Origin: Larix sibirica
Lineage: Eukaryota > Streptophyta > Pinopsida > Pinales > Pinaceae
Direction of reading: 5' to 3'
Assembly (NCBI GenBank): GCA_004151065.3
Contig: NWUY0300006387.1
Coordinates: 46,616 to 72,490 of the forward strand
Length of the DNA stretch: 25,875 bases
The translations under genes and the position numbers were made by a program. This document shows, in pieces, positions 1-10,488 of this stretch; positions within the stretch are counted from its first letter, which is position 1; every line of letters starts with the position of its first letter. Under the pieces are notes generated by a model. It was not told the origin of the DNA, did not search any database, and saw only the letters and a list, made by a program, of their open reading frames with translations.

Positions 1-85
1 CGTGGTAGTTCCAAAGTCATTCGGTTACATCCTACAGGTCAGCTAAGCATAGTTGTTTTCATTAATTAGTGTTTGAGGTGTGCAG

Positions 86-121
86 GTTTGTGCAAGGAGG
101 AGATCCCAACTACAAATTCAG
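86..121 (+). other. Possible isolated exon with a cyclophilin-like FVQGGDP motif
   Basis: A 36-base segment is bounded by AG on the left and GTATGAG on the right, as a plant exon would be, and reads FVQGGDPNYKF in one frame. The string QGGDP is a hallmark of cyclophilin peptidyl-prolyl isomerases, usually preceded by a phenylalanine and one or two hydrophobic residues. The segment just upstream (1-37) also ends in a plausible donor (ACAG|GTCAGC), but the intervening 48 bases are shorter than normal plant introns, and I cannot match the upstream reading to a cyclophilin. It may be chance. The window starts here, so any larger gene would lie to the left. Confidence 0.15.
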
Positions 122-1660
122 GTATGAGTTACTTTTAAATTACAAGCTGAAAGTTTATAAATTAAATTCCATTACTGTAATCTCTTTTCTTATTAACTCT
201 AGTAATTGGGAGCAAGGGCTATTGCATTGGATCCCTGGGTTAAAATATTTATATTTAAAGTTTAAATTCCTGTTTAATTTTTCAAACCCCAGCTAAAGCT
301 GAAACAGTAAAGAATTTACAAACTTCACTAAACTAATTACTACAACAGAAGAGATTGATTCGCTTGACTTTTTCCAAGCTTATAATCCCAGGTTCCAACT
401 TGAAATACAATCAAACCCTTACTATACCAACATTTAATTACCATATTAAATAACTGATCTATGCCAGAGATTTCGTAGAGTCTCTTTTAAACCAAAATCA
501 ACGTAGCAAAGAACTTTAACCATAGCTTATTCATCATACATAGACTCCTTTCTAAAACGCAAACACCACAAATTTATTCTTTCCTTAAATTCGCCATACA
601 CAAGCTATCACATTTTAGGGCGCATTTTCCAGACTTGCATTCTCCTAATAAAAAGAAACCGGGGGTCAAGATCGAGTTCACTGAGCAACACATTTGAAAC
701 TCCACGATTCACACACTATAGCATGGATCACCATCGAACCCATACTAAGATTTAAACAAAAATTAATGTGATTTTAAAGGCTCTGCCCATAAAAATTTCA
801 CATAAGAGTATCCACAACAAAGAATTAACTTAGGATCATTCCTATTTACAGTCAACACAGAGATAACATAATACACAATAATTTCATCTCCTTGTTAAAA
901 CATTGGATACGATTTCTTTTCACAGTGGCTGTAATTCCCTGAAATGCAATAGGGTTAGAATTTCACCGAAGCACTGTTCTCAGCTTAAACCTAAATACAT
1001 CCTTTTTAAATTTAAAATCATACTGTAGAAGCTAATCACCATACACAAAAACAAAGAAAAACGCACAACCAATTAGGGATTTTCCCATTAATAGAGATTA
1101 ACAACACTTCAAACATTCTTTCCACAAGGAGATTCGATTTCCAGATCAAAACACCTACGTTAAAATGACAAGAGCTAGAAATGAGACCACATTAAGTTAT
1201 AAACAAAGATAGGAGCTTCATGCTCAGGTTTCCCCAACAAAATAGTAAGAAACCTAGGTTAAGCATAAAAATTCCAAGAGTTAAAAGACATTATTACATT
1301 CCAATTTTTCATCATTTAAAAGAGTTACATAGGGCCAACATTTTTCCACAGTATCTTGAAACGAATTAAAATATATCCACAACTCTGAGAGAGATCATTT
1401 AAAGGACTTCATATTAACTATTACATAGAATTCGTTGTACAGGAGCAAAGTGAGGGCCTCCTCTAAACCCAAAACGCCATAACAGGCTACAACTTAAATC
1501 AAAATTATGGATTATAAATTTATAGAGCGTGGCACGAAGTCTGGCCGTTTTCTCACCCAAAACTTCACATTACATTAAAACCCCATAAAATTCGATTTGG
1601 TAAACCATTTCCAAAATTATTACATAATGAGCAACAAACATAATAGGAAACCATTCACAT
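122..1660. other. Non-coding stretch, T-rich when read on the minus strand
   Basis: No reading frame, RNA gene or transposon domain is recognisable over about 1.5 kb. The plus strand is rich in A and C and the minus strand is rich in T, the composition of plant introns or UTRs transcribed on the minus strand. This agrees with the donor-like site near 1695 on that strand, but the link is inference. Confidence 0.3.
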
Positions 1661-1695
1661 GAGAGGAGAAAATGGCCACAGAGGACCAGGCTTAC

Positions 1696-2072
1696 CATGG
1701 CCATCATAGCTGCGAATACTCCATCATGGAAAACTCGAACTTCCTACGTTGTAAGCCCTGTCGAAAGTCAACTCAAAGCGTTAAGTTACAACCTTCATCA
1801 AAACGATTTTGTGGAAACAAAAGTCTTAAGCAAGTTTTAAAGAGACAGAGGTTACCTTGTGAAAGGCTCTCTCTATCTGGTTAAGCGAAGGTCGAGTCTT
1901 GCCATGGACACCTTCAAATCTTGAAGAGCCTCTTCCTTCCCCTCCAAACCAACAATGCGAAAATGCAGTAGGCCACTCAAACCATTAGGGTTTTTCCTTA
2001 CCTCTATCCAGCTGGATACCATTTCGAATGGTTGGTATTGGATCACCATTAAAGTGCCAAACCCCACTATCT
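1696..2072 (-). other. Gene-like, spliced-looking segment of unknown identity (minus strand)
   Basis: Read on the minus strand this stretch contains several well-formed splice signals: a donor AG|GTAAGG near 2020, a donor CACAAG|GTAACC near 1857, an acceptor TTTCGACAG near 1763, and a donor ATG|GTAAGC near 1695. It also holds an AAACCCTAA-like telo-box (AAAACCCTAATGG) near 1990, a motif found near the start of many plant housekeeping genes. One frame is open for 64 codons (1873-2067) and contains a charged helical run, LEGKEEALQDLK. No frame survives across all proposed junctions without a stop, and I recognise no family. It could be a 5' UTR with introns, or a retrotransposon gag start. The plus-strand frame at 1672-1884 (70 codons, AAAATGGCC context) is an alternative that I consider weaker. 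Confidence 0.2.
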
Positions 2073-2099
2073 TTTAGATATTTTTACCCACTCTCTATA

Positions 2100-3230
2100 G
2101 TAGAGAGCATCACTCACCATAACTCGTTTTCTTATCACCTTGGAAAGGTTTGCAATTAATTAACTTTCATTACATTGACCTATACTTGGTTATGAACTCT
2201 AGATGATAGGATTTATTTGTTCCTTTAAAAGAGTACCTACAAAACATAGGCAAAAGAAAACCTTAGCATAAAGCTAAGTAAGCCAAGCCTATGCCCCCAA
2301 GTTCATCCCCTCAGCTCTTAAAAGAAGTTACAAAAGTATAGTTATAATGGAGTTTAGTACACAACCATCTCGAGTCTAAAAGCATACACATAGGCAATCA
2401 TTAAAGTAAAAATGCAATCATACCATTGCACCAATACAAATCATTAGAACCATCTTTCCATTTCATCACTTCCGCAAATTTATAAGTGAAACCAACCACA
2501 ACAAATAAATCACACAGTAAATCATGTATTGAAGTATAAACTGTGTTTTTTACATGGCATTGATAAATATTCCATTATTTTCCCAGTACTGAAGTTAATT
2601 TACTAAACATTTACTTAAATAGACGATGTTAAGCCATACATGATTTTTTTTAAAATTTTTACAGTTTTAGGGACATTACAGAACCCATCAACTAAGGGGC
2701 TTCTTGGACGTTTTTAAGGCATATTCAAAGGGCACACATATCAAGGAAGATAAGCGTTTCCCCATAAAGAACATCCAATTCTCTTGGTAAAGGTAAAATA
2801 TGTGGCCAAAGAACATGTTTTGAGGCCATACCAGCATTGAGGGGATGTTATCACAACCATATCCCATTGGATTGCATGCATATCTAGGATATCCACTTTT
2901 CAGGGGATAAGTTAGCACTATTTTAGGAGCACCCAATCTCTCATGAAGACACGTGGCATCATTGCATCATCCTCGGGAGAAATAATGCCCTAATTTGAGG
3001 AGCATTCCCATTGACTTAGCATTTATCATTATTATAGTGGGAGTGGTTGCTAGGTGGTTATCTGGAAGAGTGCTCCAAGGAGAAGAAAGAAACATAGAAT
3101 AAAAAACTCTTTTCATGGTCAAAGAAGCACATTTCAAAAAAGGCGTTTTGCATAGTATATCGACAAGTGGCATCAAGGACTCATTCAAATCCTTATCCAT
3201 ACATTTTTTATTATTTTTGTGGAGCACCTA
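2100..3230. other. Spacer, possible U3 part of an LTR
   Basis: No protein family is recognisable; the two minus-strand frames of 82 and 86 codons here match nothing I know. Because a TATA box follows on the plus strand, part of this stretch may be the U3 region of an old LTR, but I could not place matching ends or a target-site duplication. Confidence 0.2.
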
Positions 3231-3334
3231 GCCTTGAGAAGGTTGTTATATGTTTATTTAATATTTATTCTAGGAGCTAAAGTGGATCTAGGATTCACTA
3301 TTACTATTTTATTGTAAGAGAGGTTGAGCTTAAC

Positions 3335-3344
3335 TCTATATAAG
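3335..3344 (+). promoter_or_regulatory. TATA box, probably of an LTR or relic promoter
   Basis: CTATATAAGG is a good match to the plant TATA box (TATAWAW) and sits in otherwise mixed sequence. No open reading frame follows within a plausible 5' UTR distance, so a retrotransposon LTR promoter is the likelier source. Activity is unknown. Confidence 0.35.
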
Positions 3345-4037
3345 GAGAATCCATCTCATTTGTTTGGTTGTTGATAAATTGTGGAAATAACTCTAGGGAT
3401 ACTATTGAAGATATAGTGAAGAAAGGAAATTTCAAGGTTTATTGTCATCCATATTTGTTGATTTAACATTGGTCGAAATTTCATTTCACTTTTGTTGTAA
3501 GGACTTCTTGTGTTGGGTAATTTTACTCCATAAGAAGGGCCAAGGTTGAGGTTTTAACCCTCCTTTGTGATTTGCTAGTTTTACTATTGAATGTCAAAGC
3601 TTGGTGTTGTCATTTCATTGAGAGATAGTGTTGATTTTATCTTCATGGTAAAACACATCTTTGCTTCCATATTTGTCTTCAGGCACACCCTTGGAAGGTC
3701 CCTCTAGTAGTTTCATGCAATCTGAGATCAATGTTCATTTGTTGGATTTAGCACATGTTATAATAGTAGAATGATACCTCATTATTCCATAATTTTGAAC
3801 CTTGTTAATATCCCTTTGGACTCCATTTCGTTCACTTTTCTCTACATTTAGACATGCTTGTTGTAGAGAAGGAATTTTTTTGTAGACATGTTTGTTGTAG
3901 AAATGAATGAAAAAATCATAATAAGTTTGTTTTCCAATATTACATTAAAAATTCTTGTGGAATTGAATATTACATATGCGTTATGGGTGCTAGGTAGTAC
4001 ACTAGAGGGCTAGTGTTTACAAGCTAAATATTGTTGA
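3345..4037. other. Spacer with one 34-bp direct repeat
   Basis: About 700 bases without a recognisable gene. The only structure I see is a short direct repeat of TAGACATG(C/T)TTGTTGTAG starting at 3849 and 3883. Confidence 0.3.
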
Positions 4038-4256
4038 CAAGCTAATGAACTAACTCTCCAAAGGATACAAGAGGTGAGGAAAATTGAGGAAGCAAAAATT
4101 AGAGAAGAGATAGCAAGGACAATCATTGGACAAGAGAAAACAAAGAGTCAAATGGCCATGATGCAGTTTGACACAACAATACAACACACTATTTGGAGAA
4201 GTATGAGAGGGGAGCAATGTTTTTTCAATCCAAGGTCTATCTTCAACGAAAAGTGA
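4038..4256 (+). pseudogene. Coiled-coil-like protein fragment, family uncertain
   Basis: This frame is open for 72 codons from a preceding stop at 4035 to TGA at 4254-4256, with no ATG near its beginning. It starts QANELTLQRIQEVRK and continues with an alternating charged pattern (RKIEEAKIREEIAR) typical of a long coiled coil, then loses that character after about residue 45. Similar charged C-terminal helices occur in plant MYB/SANT-like proteins that accompany PIF/Harbinger transposons and in NAM-associated domains; that comparison is from general knowledge and is not secure. There is no start codon and no visible partner exon, so it is best treated as a fragment. Confidence 0.3.
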
Positions 4257-4438
4257 TTAAGTCATAACAAAGATGGTTTTTTTCCCTATGTAATTATCAT
4301 TATCTTCATGAAAAATGCATGTAAATGAAATTGAAACTCTCAATCCTCAGTTGTGTAATAACCTAGAGCACTTGGTTCATCATTGATAATTCTAGCATGC
4401 CCAAGAAGTACAGTATTAGTGAATTTTATTCATTTTAA

Positions 4439-5280
4439 ATGGATAATGTATTCATATTTACTAGATATTTTATATTTTCATTGCATTAGTGTTAAATGTT
4501 AAGAATTTGTTTTATAAAAATCTCTCCCACCTCATGTTGCAAGAGCACCCCGGTTCTCTTGAGGCAATAAAATTTGAGCTCTTTCAAATTTTATGAACAA
4601 ATAAATCATATGCAATTACATAGTAGTTTAGAGGCATCTCTACATTTAGAAATTTTTTTAATCTAATATTCACATTATTATGGACTCCTTTTTGCACTAG
4701 GATTAAGCTTCATAATGGTTAGTTCAAGCTATATTTCCTAATGGAGAATGTATTCATATTTATTAGATATTTTATATTTGCATTGCATTGGTGTTTAATG
4801 TTAGGAATTTGTTTTATAAAAATCTCTCCCACCTCATGTTGCAAGAACACATTAATTTTCCTGATGCAACAAAATTTGAGCTTGTTCAAATTTTATTAAC
4901 AAAGAATCATATACAATTACACAGTAGTTTATAGGCATCTCTAGATTTAGAAGATTTTATAAAGATTCATGTTATTATGAACTCTTTTTTGCATTAAGAT
5001 TAATCTTCATAATTGTTAGTTCAAGCTATATTTTCCAATGAGAAATGTATCCCGATTTGATTCCTATTTGCATGTTGCAAGAGCACCTTGATTCTATTTA
5101 TGCATTAAACTTTGAACTCTTTCAAATTTTATCAACAAAGAAATCACTTACAATTACATAGTAGTTTAGAGGTATCGATCTACATTTAGAAGATTTTATA
5201 ACCTAATATTCACGTTATTATGAAGTCCTTTTTTCATGAGGATTAATCTTCATAATTGTTATTTCAAGCTATATCGCTAA
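4439..5280. repeat. Tandem repeat, three copies of about 300 bp
   Basis: Three head-to-tail copies begin at 4439, 4741 and 5039. Each opens with ATGGA(T/G)AATGTATTCATAT or a variant and closes with AGTTCAAGCTATAT. Copies 1 and 2 are about 302 and 298 bp and share long blocks such as ATCTCTCCCACCTCATGTTG. Copy 3 is about 240 bp, having lost roughly 60 bp near its start. Divergence is moderate, so the array is old. No coding frame is conserved across the copies. Confidence 0.85.
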
Positions 5281-5401
5281 ATAGGTTCAATGGGAAATGA
5301 GGAGTACACTAAACCTACTTCCTCATAGTGGGGCTACCATAAAGAATTATGTGTTCACAAGCTCTTTCAAGTTTTGCACCTTAGAAATTTTTAAGATGCA
5401 T

Positions 5402-5510
5402 ATGCTTCTAAATATTATATTTTAATATATATTGATAGGGATATAAACATGTATATGCATATGCTTTTAAATATTATATTTTAATGTATATTGATAGAAT
5501 ATAATGTGAT
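5402..5510. repeat. Tandem duplication, period 59 bp
   Basis: Two copies of an AT-rich unit begin ATGCTT(C/T)TAAATATTATAT at 5402 and 5461 and run through TATATTGATAG. They differ at only a few bases. Confidence 0.75.
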
Positions 5511-5678
5511 TTATATGGATATATTTTTTAAGGTAAAAATAATATTTTTAAATTATTTTAAATTTATTTTTATTTAAAAATAATTTTGAATAACTTGTTT
5601 TTCTTATTTTTTTATATTTTTTTAATTAAAAAAAAAACTAAGATACATTCTTGTTTTTAATCATTGTAAGTTAAAACT

Positions 5679-5873
5679 CAATATGATACAATAATTTAAA
5701 TACTTAAATATATCATTATAAAAAATTAACCAATTAATCATTCATGAGGTAAATGATGATAAAAATTAACCAAATCAATATGATATAATAATATAAATAT
5801 TTACATATATCATTATAAAAAATAAACAAATTAATCGTGCATGAGGTAAATGATTATAAAAATTAACCAATTA
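5679..5873. repeat. Tandem duplication, period 97 bp
   Basis: Two copies start CAATATGATA at 5679 and 5776 and share ATATATCATTATAAAAAAT and CATGAGGTAAATGAT. A partial third piece follows (AAAATTAACCAATTAATTATGCATG). Confidence 0.75.
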
Positions 5874-5960
5874 ATTATGCATGTCATATATTTTATTAAA
5901 TGATTATAATATCAATTTTATTTTTTATGTTCAAAATAAATTATTTTAAATAAACTAATT

Positions 5961-6060
5961 TTTAAGTGATAGACATCTTTATTTTGGAATTGGCTCAAAT
6001 GTGTTTTATTTTTAGGTGATAGAGATATTTATTTTGGAATTGAATCAAAGGTGTTTAATT
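5961..6060. repeat. Tandem duplication, period 50 bp
   Basis: Two copies start TTTA(A/G)GTGATAGA at 5961 and 6011 and share ATTTATTTTGGAATTG with a few substitutions. Confidence 0.7.
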
Positions 6061-6399
6061 TAATTATATCAATAGGTGTTTATATTTTACAATTTGGGAT
6101 GGATCAGGAAGGGTCCTCTTCCTAAATTGCAAGAATATGAGACACGTGTATTGCCACGATTGATTTTATTTCCATTTTTTCAAATTCAAAATAAACAATA
6201 TATATATAAGTGGTTATGCTATTTTTTTTTTCCAACAAAAAATTTAACAATAACTTGTTATTCATCCTCAAAAGGGGAATCAAAGTTACATATATTTTAC
6301 ATTACCATTCCTGTGGTTCAATACAAAACCATATTAAATGAATAATTTACCATCATACTAACAACTCCTTTAAAAGAAAAAGTCTTCAACATCCGTATT

Positions 6400-9300
6400 T
6401 TTTTGAAAGACTACTATTCTAGTATCCAACATAAACTAGCTAACATTTAGACAGAAAGAAACTAGAAAAATTCAAGTACCCCTGAATCAATCTTTACATC
6501 ATCCATCATTTCTTAAAAATAGATCAAACCATCCATATCCCCAATAACATTTTTAGAAAGACTATCAACTACACTTTTAAACTCATGATAAACATGAGTA
6601 AATGTAAGAGAAGTGAACCACTCCTAAATTTCATGTACCCTACTATCCATTGTTCCAAATGAAGTACCTGCAGTTGAGTATGACGAACATCCCAATTAAT
6701 GATGGTAAAAGAGCCACCAACAACCTACAAAATATGTATGCCTCTTAGTTTTGCAAACCAAAGCAGACCCCACAAACCCACTCATTTTGCATTTGTGTTT
6801 GTTCTGTTGCCAACACCCAAGCATAAGTGAATATCATGACCCTTCTTAATATTCAAAAAAATATTACCCCACATACACCTCCATTTTCTACACCATCAAA
6901 AAACCCCATAGGATTTTTTTCATCAAAATAAGGAAAATTATGGATTCCAGTTTCTTTGCACTTTTTTCCTTTGTAATATCCAAGAAAAAAATTGATAGTC
7001 TTTAAGAAAATAGTAAAAACAAATGGATTAATATATTCAAAAATAAATCTGTTCCTTTCCTTCCAAACTTCCCAAACAAAAAAAGTAGAATTTCCTTATA
7101 TTTTACCTTCTTACTGAGCCAATTTAACGTACAATCTCAAAAATTGGAAGCCTGCCAAACATCAAATATCTTCAATGTATCCCACAGTTCAAACCACATA
7201 CTTTAAAAAAAATTATAGTGGACAAACAAATGAGAAACAATTTCCTCTCCATTCCTAAATAATGAATAGATATCGGGACCCATAAATCCTCTCTTAAGTT
7301 AATTCTCCCAAATAAGAATTTTATTCTCTAAAGCTACAAAAAAAATTTAATTTTCAAAGGTACTTTCCATTTTGAAAGGGGTATTGCCCACTATTTTGGT
7401 TAATATTTCACCAAGTCCTCTGAGATAGCTTCATATGCATTTTTAGAAGAAATAATCCCATTTCCCCCTTTCTAATCCCATACAAGAACATCCTTTCTAT
7501 CATTCAACCTAATTCCATCTCTATTAACACCATAATGTATGAATTCCATTCCACAACAACTGCATATGACAACCCCAAATATTTTGCACAAAAATAATAT
7601 GATGAAGAACTATCTAGACAAAAACTCCTTTTAATCTATGCTAGGACCTGGATATTTAAGGAATGGATTTCAGAAAGTAAATAGTCAGAAAACTTGTAAT
7701 ATTCCCCTAAACCAACAAAAGGATCAATTCCAATATAAACATGTACGCCATTTCAAATCTTCTAGCTCAACCACTCATTCATTTTCGAAAAATATTTGGT
7801 TAAACCTCGACAAATAATGGAAACATTACTTGCATACATGTTTGTCTCTCTAATCCACTAGACCACCTTATTCTTATTTAAATATTTAGTTTTGAGTACA
7901 CTTCTCCACGACCCTTCCCCAAAGAGTCCTCTCCAAAGACTCTTAAGAATCAGAGCTGAGCTAAACTAGTCCATAGTTTTTAACCCCCACCGCCTTGGAC
8001 AAGACCGACTCTCGCAGGAGGATAAGTGAAATTTAGTAGAACCATAATTTCCTTCCCATAGGAAATTAAACATTCTTTTTCTTATACCATTGATAACCTA
8101 CACCCGAAATTTGGCCAAAGAAAACCAATACACAGGAATGTTTTCAAGCACAAATTTTTCCCATATAAGTCTACCTCAAGTGATAACCTATGAAAAGACC
8201 AATTGCAAATCCTATTTTCAAACTTTTGAAGTAGTCAATTCCAATCTTCCTTTTGTAGCAGTTTCATTTCAAAAAATACCTCAAATATTTGAATCCTTCC
8301 TCCATAGAAGACAAATTTTATACAGAAAAATTTGTTGAATTTGCTCACATATCCCCTTTTCCTTAATTTTACGAAGAAACATGGATTGTTTTGGACTAAC
8401 ATCCATCCCAGAGGCATGACAAAAAAATTGAAATATTGGCTGATAATTATTCCATTCAACAATAGTACCCATACTGAATATTACTACATCATCAACAAAA
8501 AGAACATGAGTGATACATAAATGATGAGAGATTTTGATACCTTTAATTTTATTTTCCTTTCTAGCATCATCAATAAGTCTGCTTAGTCCTTCAATGGCCA
8601 TGATACATAGGAATGGATATAAGGGACATCCCTTTCTCAAACCCATGAATACTTTGAAGGAAATTAGTTGGAGTACCATTAACTAGAACAACATAATTTG
8701 CAGAAGTAATGCATCCCATTATCTAGTTGGTAACAACCACTGACAGCCCAATAAGAATGAGGATAGGCCTTAAGTAGGTTCGATCCACCTGATCATAATA
8801 TTTGATCAAATCCATCTTCATGATGAGAGCATCCAATATTTTTAATCTTAATGGAATGAAGGCTTTCTAATGTCACATTGACTGCACCAAGAATTTGTTT
8901 ATTTGAGAGAAAGAAGAGTTGGTCTTTCGAAATACACCTAGGCAAGATAGGTTTAATCATGTTTTCTATAACCTTGGAAATCACTTTATATATCAAATTA
9001 CATAAAATACATTGGCCTATAATCATTGTATAATTCATTATTCTCCTTTTTTGGCATAAGAGAAATAAATGTAGCATTCAAGTTACCTGCTACATAACTT
9101 GTCACCTTGGATTCTTCAATTGCATCAAAACATATCATGTCCAACTTTGTCAAAGAAATGCAAGAAAATTCTACAATCCACCCATAGGGTCCTAGGCTCT
9201 TATCCTTAGAATATTTTTCAAAATACCTTTAATCTCGTCCAAAGTGACATCCTCCCCAATAGCTACTCCTTCCTCACTGCTAAAAAATCTTGGGAAATGT

Positions 9301-10484
9301 TCCAATACATTCAATTGAGCTTCTACAGAGACGAATGTAATTTCCTTAAATATATCTTGGAAATGTGAGACAACAAAATTTTCCAGATATTTTTTTATCA
9401 TAGATGACCTATTAACATCCTTTTATTACCATATAGCTTTGTTGATCCTTCTCTGATTAGAAAAATTGTGGAAACATTTTGTATTGTTGTCCCCTTTTGT
9501 CAGCCTGATTGTCCTACTCTTAAGTTGTCAAGTCTCTTCCTCTTGTTTAAGGATGATATTCTTATTTGAATATAATCTAATCATTTTTTCCTTTTTAGTA
9601 GAAAATAAATAGTCATCATCATTACACCTCATTAAATAATTAATTTCAACTTCAACCTGAACTAGATCCCGCTTATTTACTTCCTTTTTCTTTGTGTCCG
9701 AGTTAGACACATCTTTCCTCTATAGCTTAATTTTCAATACTAGTCTATGTATTAGATACAAACCTCCTCCATATCATATGAATATCACTTCATCTTAACC
9801 ATCTCATAGAACTTAGGGATTTTTAACCAAGTATGATTAAACTTGAAAGGAACATTTAGACCCGTTTTTTCAATATCCTGTTGTAAAATAATAGGCTTAT
9901 GATCCGAGATCCCTGTAGCCACTGACCATGATCTAAATTTTTATAAATACATCACACAATTATTTAGCTAAAAGAAACCTATCACATCTTTTCGCAATAC
10001 CATCCTTCCTAGTTTTGCCATTTTTCCAAGTAGGAGACAACACACTCGTCACAACATCAATACGTCTTACATTATCAAAAATATTTTCGAATTAATCAAC
10101 CAATGGATCAACCACATTAACCGAACCCCACACTTCAGTTGATAATAGGGTGATATTAATATCACTTTCCACAATTAAACATGGGTCATTAAGCAACCTA
10201 GAAAATACAAGCTTACTCCAAAAATCCATTTTATGTAGGTAGGGTCCATAACAATTCAAAATATCGAAAAGTATATCACATACACGAAACTTCCCTTCAA
10301 TAAGTAGCCCATCACATGTGGAGAAGTGTTTAAAATCCTTCTTATAAGGATTGCATGTCACCAATAATACCCCAACCTGACCATTTCCACCCAATCCACA
10401 ACACTCCCAATAGGGAAAAATCCTAAGAAAAAATTCACATGCTTTAGTATCTGAATACATAGTTTCTTATAACAAGTGGACATT
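6400..10484 (-). pseudogene. LINE ORF2 (endonuclease, reverse transcriptase, RNase H), broken
   Basis: ORF2 nicks the target DNA and copies the LINE RNA into it. The endonuclease (about 10480-9950) shows LNCYGPY and ESDINIT, a variant of the usual GDLN block. Reverse transcriptase (about 9400-8200) shows LIYKVISKVIENMIKPILP, the catalytic-Asp region MKMDLIKYYDQVD near 8810, GLRKGCPLYPF, and the active-site box FVDD at 8488-8499. The connector carries SLWRGLFGEGSW and IGIDPFVGLGEY. The C-terminal RNase H (about 6910-6500) shows GFFDGVENGGVCGV and LHLEQW. The RNase H Asp of the usual GDS is Gly (VVGGSF), and the usual AEL glutamate aligns with Lys. A codon of an expected Gln is TAA at 10467-10469, frameshifts occur near 8660 and 9070, and the N-terminal endonuclease motif WN-RG is absent. 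Confidence 0.88.
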
Positions 10485-10488
10485 AGGA

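Noticed and set aside
2005-2030. Minus-strand TGGTATCCAGCTGG as a retrotransposon primer-binding site (initiator-tRNA-Met type)
   Set aside because: It matches the usual TGGTATCAGAGC only with an inserted base and other differences, and no LTR end (CA) or second LTR could be placed beside it.
3996-4014. CACTAGAGGGCTAGTG as paired CACTA ends
   Set aside because: It is a short local palindrome with no subterminal repeats and no room for an element.
8090-8520. Plus-strand reading frames in the LINE
   Set aside because: They are antisense shadows of the reverse-transcriptase region, which is clearly readable on the minus strand.
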